From Ktedonobacter sp. SOSP1-85 (GTDB lineage: Bacteria > Chloroflexota > Ktedonobacteria > Ktedonobacterales > Ktedonobacteraceae), in assembly GCF_016587415.1 (NCBI RefSeq), contig NZ_BNJI01000001.1, positions 1,961,501 to 2,025,500 of the forward strand: a stretch of 64,000 nucleotides of DNA, in the 5' to 3' direction. Positions 34,828-42,070 of this stretch are shown here, in pieces. Position numbers and translations under genes: made by a program. The notes beneath the pieces are model-generated. The model was not told the DNA's origin, ran no database searches, and saw nothing but the letters and a program-made list of their open reading frames with translations. Position 1 is the first letter of the stretch; the number at the start of each line of letters is the position of its first letter.

Positions 34828-35008
34828 GATGGTCGTTTAGATTTGCGCTAAGGATATGTTGCACATGGCGACGTTTCTAGCTCTCCACCTGCAAGTGTGG
34901 GACTTGTTTCCATAGGCGTGAGATTTAGCATCCTTATTAGTTCTAAGTAAAGGAGCTAAGCGTTCTTGATCTAGCTGAATTGTAAAAAAGAAAGAAGTCC
35001 CTTATAGA

Positions 35009-35066
35009 TACACGCCAGTATGGTCGGGGGAAGGAGCACTCCTTCCCCCGACCATACTGGCGTGTA
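35009..35066. repeat. Perfect 28-bp-arm palindrome
   Basis: Arms 35009-35036 and 35039-35066 are perfect inverted copies separated by two bases (CA); the left arm begins TACACGCCAGTATGGTCGG. It lies between the converging recombinase gene and tRNA-Asp. No T-run follows on either side, so it is not a classical terminator, although it could act as one or extrude as a cruciform. Confidence 0.85.
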
Positions 35067-35183
35067 GAGAATCTTTCCCATTTACTTTGGTGGCAACAAT
35101 CCCTACAGTCGAATAAAGGAGTATAGTCGCAAGAGAATCGGGTTTCAACAGAGAATTCCCCTTTTTCTGACCAGAGCGAAAAC

Positions 35184-35232
35184 GAAGAAGCCTTGACACT
35201 GGTTGATCTTGTCAATGTGTCAAGGCTTCTTC
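35184..35232 (-). terminator. Terminator of tRNA-Asp
   Basis: Minus-strand stem of 15 bp (GAAGAAGCCTTGACA with TGTCAAGGCTTCTTC) starting 7 nt after the tRNA 3' end. It is followed by a short GTTTTCGCTC tract. Confidence 0.75.
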
Positions 35233-35238
35233 TTCTTA

Positions 35239-35312
35239 CGGAACCGACGGGATTCGAACCCGCGATCTTCTGCGTGACAGGCAGACATGTTAGGCCACTA
35301 CACCACGGCTCC
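35239..35312 (-). tRNA. tRNA-Asp (GTC)
   Basis: The 74-nt minus-strand sequence folds as a cloverleaf. The acceptor stem is GGAGCCG with CGGTTCC (one G-T pair), discriminator G, anticodon loop CTGTCAC with GTC, and T-arm GCGGGTTCGAATCCCGT. CCA is not encoded. It decodes aspartate GAU/GAC codons. It has its own promoter and terminator and is adjacent to an integrated block, although serine integrases do not usually target tRNAs. Confidence 0.95.
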
Positions 35313-35370
35313 AGGTATTCGTTCATCGTCTCGATTTCGCTTGTTCGTTCGCGTCCTCTCGACGTGGATA

Positions 35371-35399
35371 ATAATAGCAGACTCCAAGTTTCTTGTCAA
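35371..35399 (-). promoter_or_regulatory. Promoter of tRNA-Asp
   Basis: Minus strand TTGACA (35399-35394), 17-bp spacer, TATTAT (35376-35371). This is a near-consensus sigma70 promoter about 60 bp before the tRNA 5' end. Confidence 0.8.
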
Positions 35400-35540
35400 G
35401 CATTTTTATCGGCAAATTTTGCCGAGTTTTCGCCAAGTAGAAACATTCAGTCGTTGTATGAACAGGCAATGGAGAATTTTCCGATCAAATAGAGGTCGAC
35501 CCAGATTACACACAAAGCTTGACCAATTTCCATCAGATCA

Positions 35541-36494
35541 TTATTGATGCTGTGCCGTCGCGTCGAGCGAGACGCCGACCGAAGCCGAGATGATGAGCAC
35601 GATAGCTAGTATCTCACGTAGTCCTATGGCCTCGTGCAGCACGAAGAAGCCAATGAGGGTGGCGACCGCTGGCTCGACGCTCATGAGGATACCGAAGACG
35701 CGCGAGGGAAGCCGCCTGAGCGCCTCTAGTTCCAGCGAGAAGGGAATGACGCTGGAGAAGATAGCGATGCCCACGCCCGTCAAGAGTACCTGCGGACTGA
35801 GTAGCGCCACTCCTCCGTTACTTATTCCAAGCGGCGCAATAGCAATCGTTGCCACGGCCACAGCCAGTGCCAGTCCTCGTCCGCCCGTAAACGAGTGCCC
35901 AACTTTTGCGCTGCACAATATATAGCCTGCCCAGCAGATACCAGCCAGTATTGCCAGCCCCATCCCCAGCAGGTTCACTGCCCCTTGCCCGATCGGCGCG
36001 AGTAGGAAGATGCCGACCACAGCCAGTATTGCCCAGACGAGATCTTTCACCCTGCGCGATTGCATGAGGGCCAGTCCTAGCGGACCCACAAATTCCAGTG
36101 CCACTGCGATGCCTAACGGAATGTAGCGGATCGCGGAGTAAAATGCTCCATTCATCGCTGCCAGCACGATGCCGAATAACAGAACGTTGATATATTGCGT
36201 CCGCGTCAGCCCGCGTATCTGTGGCCGCCAGAGGATGAGAAGCAGAATTGCCGCAAAACCCAGGCGCAAGAAGGTTGTTCCCAGCGGTCCGATGACCGAA
36301 AAGAGTTCTTTGCCCATCGCCGCCCCCATCTGCACCGAGATAATCGCTAGCAATGCCAGCAACTGTGCAGGTACCTTCTGTGCAAAATTCTGCCAGTGTC
36401 CTGGTTGCCTTGATTGTTCTCCTGGAACATGGGGATTTGTTGTGTTGTCTCCATCCGTGTTCTTTGTATTAGTGGGGTCGAAAAATGAACTCAT
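35541..36494 (-). CDS. EamA-family (DMT/RhtA-like) transporter
   Basis: A 317-residue integral membrane protein. After a 38-residue polar N-terminus there are ten hydrophobic segments arranged as two EamA repeats. The first contains MGAAMGKELFSVIGPLGTTFLRL, the second SVIPFSLELEALRRLPSRVFGILMSVEPAVA; in each case the hallmark helix is near the end of the repeat, and only these short parts are diagnostic. The order and motifs match RhtA-type exporters of amino acids or metabolites in the drug/metabolite superfamily. The substrate cannot be told from sequence. It is a single-gene unit. Confidence 0.88.
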   Translation of the reverse strand: MSSFFDPTNTKNTDGDNTTNPHVPGEQSRQPGHWQNFAQKVPAQLLALLAIISVQMGAAMGKELFSVIGPLGTTFLRLGFAAILLLILWRPQIRGLTRTQYINVLLFGIVLAAMNGAFYSAIRYIPLGIAVALEFVGPLGLALMQSRRVKDLVWAILAVVGIFLLAPIGQGAVNLLGMGLAILAGICWAGYILCSAKVGHSFTGGRGLALAVAVATIAIAPLGISNGGVALLSPQVLLTGVGIAIFSSVIPFSLELEALRRLPSRVFGILMSVEPAVATLIGFFVLHEAIGLREILAIVLIISASVGVSLDATAQHQ

Positions 36495-36737
36495 GATTTC
36501 CTCTTGCTGTGTGGGTAGTATCGACGTTAAAGTGTATCGCCCTATCGTAGCACGAGCATGAGGGTGTTTGAAAGTGGCCGCTGTGAATGAAAGCGCGAGC
36601 AGAACCCGGACTGAAAATGGTTATCGAGACACAACTCGTGTCCTTTTTGATTTATTAGTGGTTGAGATAGGCTTACTTTGCGGTTGGTGACAGCAACCTT
36701 AACTCTACCGTTGCAAAAACAGGATACTATGCGATGT
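36495..36737. other. Intergenic flank downstream of long TnpB-like gene
   Basis: No gene. This DNA follows the 3' end of the long TnpB-like gene on its coding strand and would include any host-derived guide segment if that system uses a right-end guide like TnpB. Confidence 0.35.
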
Positions 36738-38627
36738 TCACGCACTCGAGAGCACGTCCTTCCTCAGCTGAGACGTCGAAAGGATGGCGAGCACCCCTCT
36801 GGGCTGAGAGGTGCGCAGTGCGATGGCGTAGGACCATCCGGCATAGTAAACATGTTTGCCCTCAGGCGAGCGGGGTGTGATCCCCTGCGACGGCAACAGC
36901 AGCGTCGCCTCCTGCCCGCTATACAAGCAGGAGTTGACCTCCGGAGAGGTCATGCGGTACGACTCGTACCGCCGGGTTTGCTGAGAGGTGAGGAGAAAGG
37001 CCATGCCCAGCCGAGCAATGTTGAGCGACGCCGCGTAATCCCTCGCCCCGTTCCACAGGCACTCGGCGTTCGAGCAGCAGAGCATCGGCCCCCACGCCAC
37101 GGCCTTCTTCCGGTCCTCTGGTGCAGCAGAGGCGTACGTCTTGGCCGGCTCACCACAGCGAGGACAGGTGTGGGTCGTGCCACGCGCTTCCACCTGCCGC
37201 GCCCGGATGCCCAACAGGTGGCACTTGTACTTGAGGACACGCCAGAGCTCGCCTCGCACAGTGCTATTGTTGCGCCAGTTGCGGAAGCGTCCCCGCACCC
37301 CACGGCCACGCCCCTGCGTCTTGAGCGTCCTGAGGTCTTCTCCGCAGATGAGCCGGCAGTCGGAGAGCAGCGCCAGTAGGATCAACAGGTTGGAGGCCAG
37401 GTGCGCCAGTTCGCGGTTTCTCCGCTCGTAGCTCTTCCAGCACTGGCTGATGCGCGCATCGTACTCCCGGACGCGCTGCTGCCAGCCCGCAAGATGCGCG
37501 GGGAGCGGGGCTCCATGCTCCTGCTGGGCGGCCTGGGCCTCCTTGACGAGCTGCCCGTAGCGATCGCGGCAGGCCTTGAGCCGATCAATCTCCCTTCGCA
37601 AGCGCGCCTGCCTGCCATCGATGCCGCCCGTATCCAGGAACAGTGGACGGCTCACCTGCCGGTACCGCTCCTCGTCGCCCTCCTCCGGCGGTTGCAGGAT
37701 CGAGACCGTGATCAGCGAGCGCACCCCCCAGTCCCAGCCCAGCACGCGCGTCTCCTGCTCGAGCGGAGAGACGTACCTGGCCGATACCTCCAGGGTGAGA
37801 TCGAGCACGGCCACACGGCTGCCATCGTCGCCCCGGATCTCTCTCAAGGTCGGCGCCTGGGGGAGAGCCCCTTGCGCGAGGAGCGCGCAGACGGCAGGGG
37901 GCAGCGCGATGGCCTGGCTCCAGGCACCCCAGCTCCATTTCCCCTGGTCATCGGGGGTGCGCAGTCGCAGCGAGAGCGATGCGAGTTGTCGCTCTTGCCG
38001 GCTCTCGAGATCGCAGCCCGGGGCCAGCTCGATGCGTGCCCGATAGGTCTGACCGGCCTTCATGCCGTCGTCTCCGGCAAAGGTCAGGTGACCAACCGAC
38101 AGGACGGGCACGGGTTGAAGGGCTTCATAGGTGCGAGGGAACGCTCCGGTGTGCAGGTACCAGTTGCAGGCCTGTGCCATGAGATTGGTCATGGCCACAA
38201 ACGCCTCAGCATCCTCCCCGGCATCCTGCAGCTGTGCGCGCAGGGTGCTGACCTGCTCGGTGATCTGCCGGTGATCTTTTCTGGCGGGCCGCTTGCCTTG
38301 GGCGGGGATGATCAAGCCCTCGGAGAGCAGGGGTACGATCGCCTCGAAGACGCGCTTGCGGCTGGCCTGCGCGCGCAGGATGCGGCCCGCCTGCTCCATC
38401 TCGCAGCGCTCTTGCCGGCTGCCGTGACCAGAGCGGGTGAGCAGGTGGCGCTCGACCTGCTTCCAGGCAGGACCAGCCCTCTCGCCAGCAAAGGCATCGA
38501 GTTGGGGCCAGAGCGTGGTGATGATCTGGTTGATGGCGAGGCGGCTGGCATCGAGGAGCCGCAGGGCCTGAGCTTGCATGCCATCGGGCACGCGGATGGG
38601 GAACGAGAGCGTGTGCGTTTTGACCAC
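36738..38627 (-). CDS. Long TnpB-like RuvC nuclease (IS1341-type), copy 1
   Basis: A 629-residue protein from GTG 38627, chosen because CAGGAGGACGCAG lies upstream and the homologous copy 2 starts at the same place; an upstream ATG at 38741 is less likely. RuvC parts: Asp299 in VLGWDWGVRSL, Glu430 in LICGEDLRTLK, zinc ribbon CPRCG (488-492) with CCSNAEC (517-523), and Asp530 in NGARDYAASLNIARLG. This is the TnpB layout. However, the protein is about 1.6 times the usual 370-400 residues, with a 290-residue region before RuvC-I and about 90 residues after the last Asp. The extreme C-terminus (after SQPRGV) no longer matches copy 2 and probably derives from flanking DNA. Confidence 0.85.
   Translation of the reverse strand: MVKTHTLSFPIRVPDGMQAQALRLLDASRLAINQIITTLWPQLDAFAGERAGPAWKQVERHLLTRSGHGSRQERCEMEQAGRILRAQASRKRVFEAIVPLLSEGLIIPAQGKRPARKDHRQITEQVSTLRAQLQDAGEDAEAFVAMTNLMAQACNWYLHTGAFPRTYEALQPVPVLSVGHLTFAGDDGMKAGQTYRARIELAPGCDLESRQERQLASLSLRLRTPDDQGKWSWGAWSQAIALPPAVCALLAQGALPQAPTLREIRGDDGSRVAVLDLTLEVSARYVSPLEQETRVLGWDWGVRSLITVSILQPPEEGDEERYRQVSRPLFLDTGGIDGRQARLRREIDRLKACRDRYGQLVKEAQAAQQEHGAPLPAHLAGWQQRVREYDARISQCWKSYERRNRELAHLASNLLILLALLSDCRLICGEDLRTLKTQGRGRGVRGRFRNWRNNSTVRGELWRVLKYKCHLLGIRARQVEARGTTHTCPRCGEPAKTYASAAPEDRKKAVAWGPMLCCSNAECLWNGARDYAASLNIARLGMAFLLTSQQTRRYESYRMTSPEVNSCLYSGQEATLLLPSQGITPRSPEGKHVYYAGWSYAIALRTSQPRGVLAILSTSQLRKDVLSSA
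36887..36952 (-). ncRNA. Conserved hairpin series in 3' coding end, candidate omega-RNA scaffold, copy 1
   Basis: Three adjacent stems within codons for the C-terminus: TGACCTC/GAGGTCA (36935-36941 with 36946-36952), CTCCTGC/GCAGGAG (36909-36915 with 36927-36933, 11-nt loop) and GCGACG/CGTCGC (36887-36892 with 36903-36908, 10-nt loop). Copy 2 has the same three stems with different base pairs and near-identical loops. Full RNA extent is unknown. Confidence 0.55.
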
Positions 38628-38983
38628 CTGCGTCCTCCTGGCTTCCTCCTGGGTTCTGACCCCGCGAGACAATTCGCTGCCGGGCCATCGATGCGTTGAC
38701 CTCGATACCTGAAGTATACGAAAAATCAACATGTGTTGCAACTGTCAGCAACCCCTACTTAGAGGGGAAATCGGGGGGAGAAAATGTTGGGAGCCCGTGT
38801 TGCGATACTTAGGAGCTTTCGTGCGACCTTGTTCGGTCTATCAAAAAGATCAGGGCTGGAGCACCTGAATCTCAAGCTTAGCGGAATATGCGTTGAGATC
38901 ATTACCAGATGCGCCTGCCCTTAGCGGAATCTAGAGGGGGAAATATGGTGGGATTCCAAGGTCGGATGGTCAAGGTCGGATGC

Positions 38984-39307
38984 CTACCCTGGTGCTGGGT
39001 AGGTCTGGGTGCCCGCTTTGCGCATCGCCTCCATCGTCTGCTCGGTCGTAAGCAGCACAGTTGTCTCAACGCTTTTGATATGGCCTGGGGAGACCACGGT
39101 GAAGATAGCTGCCGTGACCGTGGTCTCATCGGGCATCTCAGCGATAAACAAACCATCGTACGTCCCGAAGGAGTAGTAGAAAGATATCAACCGTCCTCCA
39201 AGTTTCTCGATCAGCGCGCGGAGAACGTCCTCACGGTTCTGTGGATGTTTGACGAGCGCAGCCAAGGCGTCGGGCGTGTAGGCAAAACGTGTCATGTAGA
39301 GAGGCAT
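38984..39307 (-). CDS. GYD-domain protein
   Basis: A 107-residue protein starting at ATG 39307 with AAAGGAGGTGA upstream. MPLYMTRFAYTPDALAALV, GGRLISFYYSFGTYDGLFIAE and ETTVLLTTEQTMEAMRKA follow the GYD family: a small ferredoxin-like alpha/beta domain with the conserved YDGL/GxYD segment near residues 50-55. The molecular role of GYD proteins is not established. The gene sits within a pair of inverted repeats and has a large stem-loop upstream (39367-39463). Confidence 0.82.
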   Translation of the reverse strand: MPLYMTRFAYTPDALAALVKHPQNREDVLRALIEKLGGRLISFYYSFGTYDGLFIAEMPDETTVTAAIFTVVSPGHIKSVETTVLLTTEQTMEAMRKAGTQTYPAPG

Positions 39308-39366
39308 CTCTGTCACCTCCTTTCGCGGGTGTCAGAATACATGCAGCGAGAGCGAAGATCACAGAT

Positions 39367-39463
39367 CTTCAGTTCGTTCACAGGTGTTGAGGTGTCTGCT
39401 GCTTGCGTGATGTGACAGGTGAGCAGCAGACACCCCTTATTCTGGTCCACCTGTGAACTGAAG
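39367..39463. other. Long two-part stem-loop upstream of GYD gene
   Basis: CTTCAGTTCGTTCACAGGTG (39367-39386) pairs with CACCTGTGAACTGAAG (39448-39463) with a 4-nt bulge. Inside, GGTGTCTGCTGCT (39391-39403) pairs perfectly with AGCAGCAGACACC (39422-39434). It is about 60 nt before the gene and may be a leader structure, a terminator of antisense transcription, or a MITE remnant. Confidence 0.6.
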
Positions 39464-39644
39464 CCGAGTTCACTACATTGTTGTCAGTGCATTGTTGTCA
39501 CCTTACATTCAGTGTAGCAGGAAGATGGAATCGATATCACCAATACGGGCTCCCAACATTTTCTCCCCCAAAATCCTCGTTAAGGACAAGGAGGGGATAA
39601 AAATCTCATTTTCGCCATTTCATTGCTTCTTTTTGGGTAAAATT

Positions 39645-39690
39645 GCCAATTTGGGAAAGGAAAACGATCGTTTTCCTTTCCCAAATTGGC
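39645..39690. repeat. Perfect 46-bp palindrome
   Basis: GCCAATTTGGGAAAGGAAAA continues to a centre CGATCG and then its exact inverse. The arms are 23 bp with no loop. It lies in a gene-poor stretch 75 bp from the inverted-repeat block. A zero-loop palindrome of this size is unusual because it is unstable in replication. Confidence 0.9.
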
Positions 39691-39726
39691 GTCATGATCA
39701 CGAAAAAAAGAGCAATTGTCATGCCG

Positions 39727-39770
39727 CCGGCAGCGAACCGGCGAACGAGTGCGGCAAGTTTTTTTTGCGT
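39727..39770. repeat. Dispersed repeat family, copy 1 (partial)
   Basis: Contains CAGCGAA...GTGCGGCAAGTTTTTTTTGC, matching the loop and right arm of the complete palindromic copy at 41044-41097. Confidence 0.5.
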
Positions 39771-40008
39771 CGAGCTCATCCAGAGCAATTGGTAAAAAGC
39801 GCAAAGGTTGAGCAGCACAACCATTGTACACCAGAGAAACCGCCCAGGAGGCGATCTATAATACTCGATGGTTGTCAATTCGGATGGTCAGCGTGCTGCT
39901 TTTTGGTGCTTGGTGAGACTGCAAAAACAGGCGAGATCGGTTCAGACAAAACAGATTGAATCGCCCAAAAACTGAAGTGAAAGCTCGATAGAGGTTCTCA
40001 ACCGAGCG

Positions 40009-40521
40009 CTATTTACCAACCTCTGCCTGACCATCCAGCCACGCTTTCAGATCTGGTGAGTGCTCTCGATAATGCTGATACGCATTCCCGACAAGCCCTT
40101 CCCACAGCGGTCGTCCCACCCAAAACGAATGCAGCCGTCCGCCCAATCCATCGGTGCTATTGAAGTCTTCGTTGGAGAGCGCCTGTATTGCCTCTACAAG
40201 TTGCTGGTATGCCCGCCAAGAGAAAGCCAGCGTGTCGGCGAGCGTCCGCCCGCGCTGCTGCTCATATAATCTCGCATTTCGCTCATCGTCGTTTCCCCCC
40301 GTCAACTCCGGGTCCCACTCTGGCTGCTCGCCTCGCCGTGCGCGCTGGATCTCATTTGCGGTCCATTCTTCATACACTGCGATATGTGCAATGACATCCT
40401 TTAGCGACCATTTCCCGGCGAAACCAGATTGCGTCATTCGCTCCTCGTCGACCTGCGCCACCTGTGCATCCCATTGTGTGCGTTCACCGTGCAGCGTATC
40501 AAGAAACGTCTGCTTACCCAT
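40009..40521 (-). CDS. DinB/ClbS (DfsB)-type four-helix protein
   Basis: A 170-residue protein. GKWSLKDVIAHIAVYEEW (about residues 36-53) is the W-x-x-K-D-x-(I/L)-x-H-(I/L) signature of the DinB-like ClbS/DfsB family. LEGLVGNAYQHYREHSPDL near the C-terminus carries the second conserved helix with His. ClbS members include resistance hydrolases; other DinB-like proteins are thiol-dependent transferases; the substrate here is unknown. It appears monocistronic. Confidence 0.78.
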   Translation of the reverse strand: MGKQTFLDTLHGERTQWDAQVAQVDEERMTQSGFAGKWSLKDVIAHIAVYEEWTANEIQRARRGEQPEWDPELTGGNDDERNARLYEQQRGRTLADTLAFSWRAYQQLVEAIQALSNEDFNSTDGLGGRLHSFWVGRPLWEGLVGNAYQHYREHSPDLKAWLDGQAEVGK

Positions 40522-40559
40522 GGCCGTCTCCTTTCGCGAATCGCTCGAATTCTACACAT

Positions 40560-41441
40560 TTTTCCTTGTTGTCTCGTTTGAGATTACCACAAAAAACGGA
40601 TAGAACTTGCCCTGATTGTTGTTTGAATAACTTTTCGTATCGACGCGATAAAAGGCTATTTACGATTCTTTATCCTGTTTTCCCGTCAGCACGGGCAGAG
40701 AGTTCCCTGTAAATTGACAACTTTCGGGTGTAAACGAGCCGCTTCAAGAGCGGTTTCTCTGGTGGCAATGGTTGTGCTGCTCACTCTTCGCATCAAACCA
40801 GCTCGATCTTCATGCTTTTTATTAGCAATGGAGAGGTGGTACGATGGGAGACAACAGCGCGATCAGAAAGAAAAGGAAAGTGGGTCCACCCTCTCTCTTC
40901 GTCGATTTCGCATCGAGAGGGCAATCTCGCTAAGAGGCGATTGTCAGTTCGGACCTCCCCACACGCGATCAATACCCATCAATGAAGCTCTCTGAGCTCT
41001 ACACTGCTTGTGGCAGCGGCTTGTTGCCTGGATTCTGCCTCACGCAAAAAACTTGCCGCACCCGCAGCAGCGAATCGGGTGTGGCAAGTTTTTTTGCGCA
41101 AAGAATATTCTCAGGCCTACCTCTCATAGTGTCACACCAAGAAGGCAGCCCTAAGGCAGCCTCATCTTGTCTCTTGATCGGAAGCACGATGCTAGAATAC
41201 CTGGAAATTGAATGTCCATATGCTGAGTTTGGCTCCCTTCGGCGTATTTGGCGAGGGATGCTGCCCTTGATGGTGATCTTCTGCCTAAGGAGACTGAGGA
41301 TTCTCAGTTTCCTTAATTGCTTCACGGTGCCACTTTGATCACTTTCTCAAAACCTATGAGAAATGTTCTCATTTGGTGTAACATTTCTTCCCTCCTTCCA
41401 GTCCTTTTAACAGCATCCAAGAGAAAGGATTCAACAACACT
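40560..41441. other. Gene-poor region with palindromic repeat
   Basis: About 880 bp without a supported gene. A plus-strand ORF at 40714-40995 lacks family similarity and a credible start. The region holds the palindromic repeat at 41044-41097. The sigma-factor promoter must lie near its right end, but no clear -35/-10 pair was recognised. Confidence 0.4.
41044..41097. repeat. Dispersed repeat family, complete palindromic copy
   Basis: GCAAAAAACTTGCCGCACCC at 41044 forms a 21-bp stem with CGGGTGTGGCAAGTTTTTTT at 41076-41097 (one mismatch, one extra T). The loop includes CAGCGAAT. Related partial copies at 39727 and 44097 show a small repeat family. A T-run at the 3' end could also allow termination. 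Confidence 0.65.
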
Positions 41442-42056
41442 ATGCCTGATAGTGAATCAGCTCTGATTCTCGCATGGCAACAAGGCGATGAACAGGCAAC
41501 TCACACACTTTTCAACCTGCACTATCCCCGATGTGTGCGCCTAGCAGTTCTTAGCGGTCTGGCATTTGATGATGCCCAGGACTGTGCACAGGAGGCATTT
41601 CTCCGTGCATTTGAGCATCGTCATCAGTTACGCGACCCTCTGGCTTTCCCGCTCTGGTTTCAGCGCATTGTGACCCGCCATATAGTGGACGCGCTCAAGG
41701 TCAGACAACAGAAACAACACATCTTGCTTGACCAGACAGATGCGCTCCGCGAAGAGTGGGAATGCTCATCGGATATGCAACCCGAAGCGGTTGCCATTTC
41801 TCAGGAGAGACGGACACATCTGTGGCGGTGCGTCCAGATGCTTCCAGTGAAGTATCGTGTCCCTCTCATCCTGCGCTACTACGGTGACTACTCGTTCTCT
41901 GAGATTGCACAGCTGTTGGAGAAACGTGAAGGAACTATTCGTACGACGCTTCATCGAGCTTTGCGAAAACTCCGTCTTTCGTCAACGGAAGCATCCCTAC
42001 AATCTCAGCAAAGAGGAACGCAAAGCGCACTTGCTGAAGTACAAGCTCCCCAGTAG
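41442..42056 (+). CDS. ECF-type RNA polymerase sigma factor
   Basis: A 204-residue sigma70-family protein. Region 2 includes ATHTLFNLHYPRCVRLAVL and DDAQDCAQEAFLRAFEHRHQ with FPLWFQRIVTRHIVD (2.3-2.4). Region 4 is LPVKYRVPLILRYYGDYSFS followed by EIAQLLEKREGTIRTTLHRA, the -35-binding helix-turn-helix. The C-terminal 25 residues are a low-complexity tail. It is 14 nt upstream of a membrane beta-propeller protein whose cytoplasmic N-terminus could act as an anti-sigma. ECF factors of this kind respond to envelope signals. Confidence 0.9.
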   Translation: MPDSESALILAWQQGDEQATHTLFNLHYPRCVRLAVLSGLAFDDAQDCAQEAFLRAFEHRHQLRDPLAFPLWFQRIVTRHIVDALKVRQQKQHILLDQTDALREEWECSSDMQPEAVAISQERRTHLWRCVQMLPVKYRVPLILRYYGDYSFSEIAQLLEKREGTIRTTLHRALRKLRLSSTEASLQSQQRGTQSALAEVQAPQ

Positions 42057-42070
42057 AAAGGATCAGCACC

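Larger units (their letters stand above)
38774..39569. repeat. Inverted repeats flanking the GYD gene
   Basis: 38774-38798 (GGGGGAGAAAATGTTGGGAG...) is a perfect 25-bp inverted copy of 39545-39569. Similarity extends inward with mismatches to about 38807 and 39535. The 796-bp interval holds one gene. No transposase inside, so this is a non-autonomous element or the scar of one. Confidence 0.6.

Noticed and set aside
35239..35312. tRNA-Asp as integration site of the 28-35 kb block
   Set aside because: Large serine recombinases do not normally use tRNA genes, and no duplicated tRNA 3' end was found to the left.
37401..38699. 432-codon plus-strand ORF opposite the long TnpB gene
   Set aside because: It is the antisense shadow of a GC-rich gene whose RuvC and zinc motifs are clear on the minus strand.
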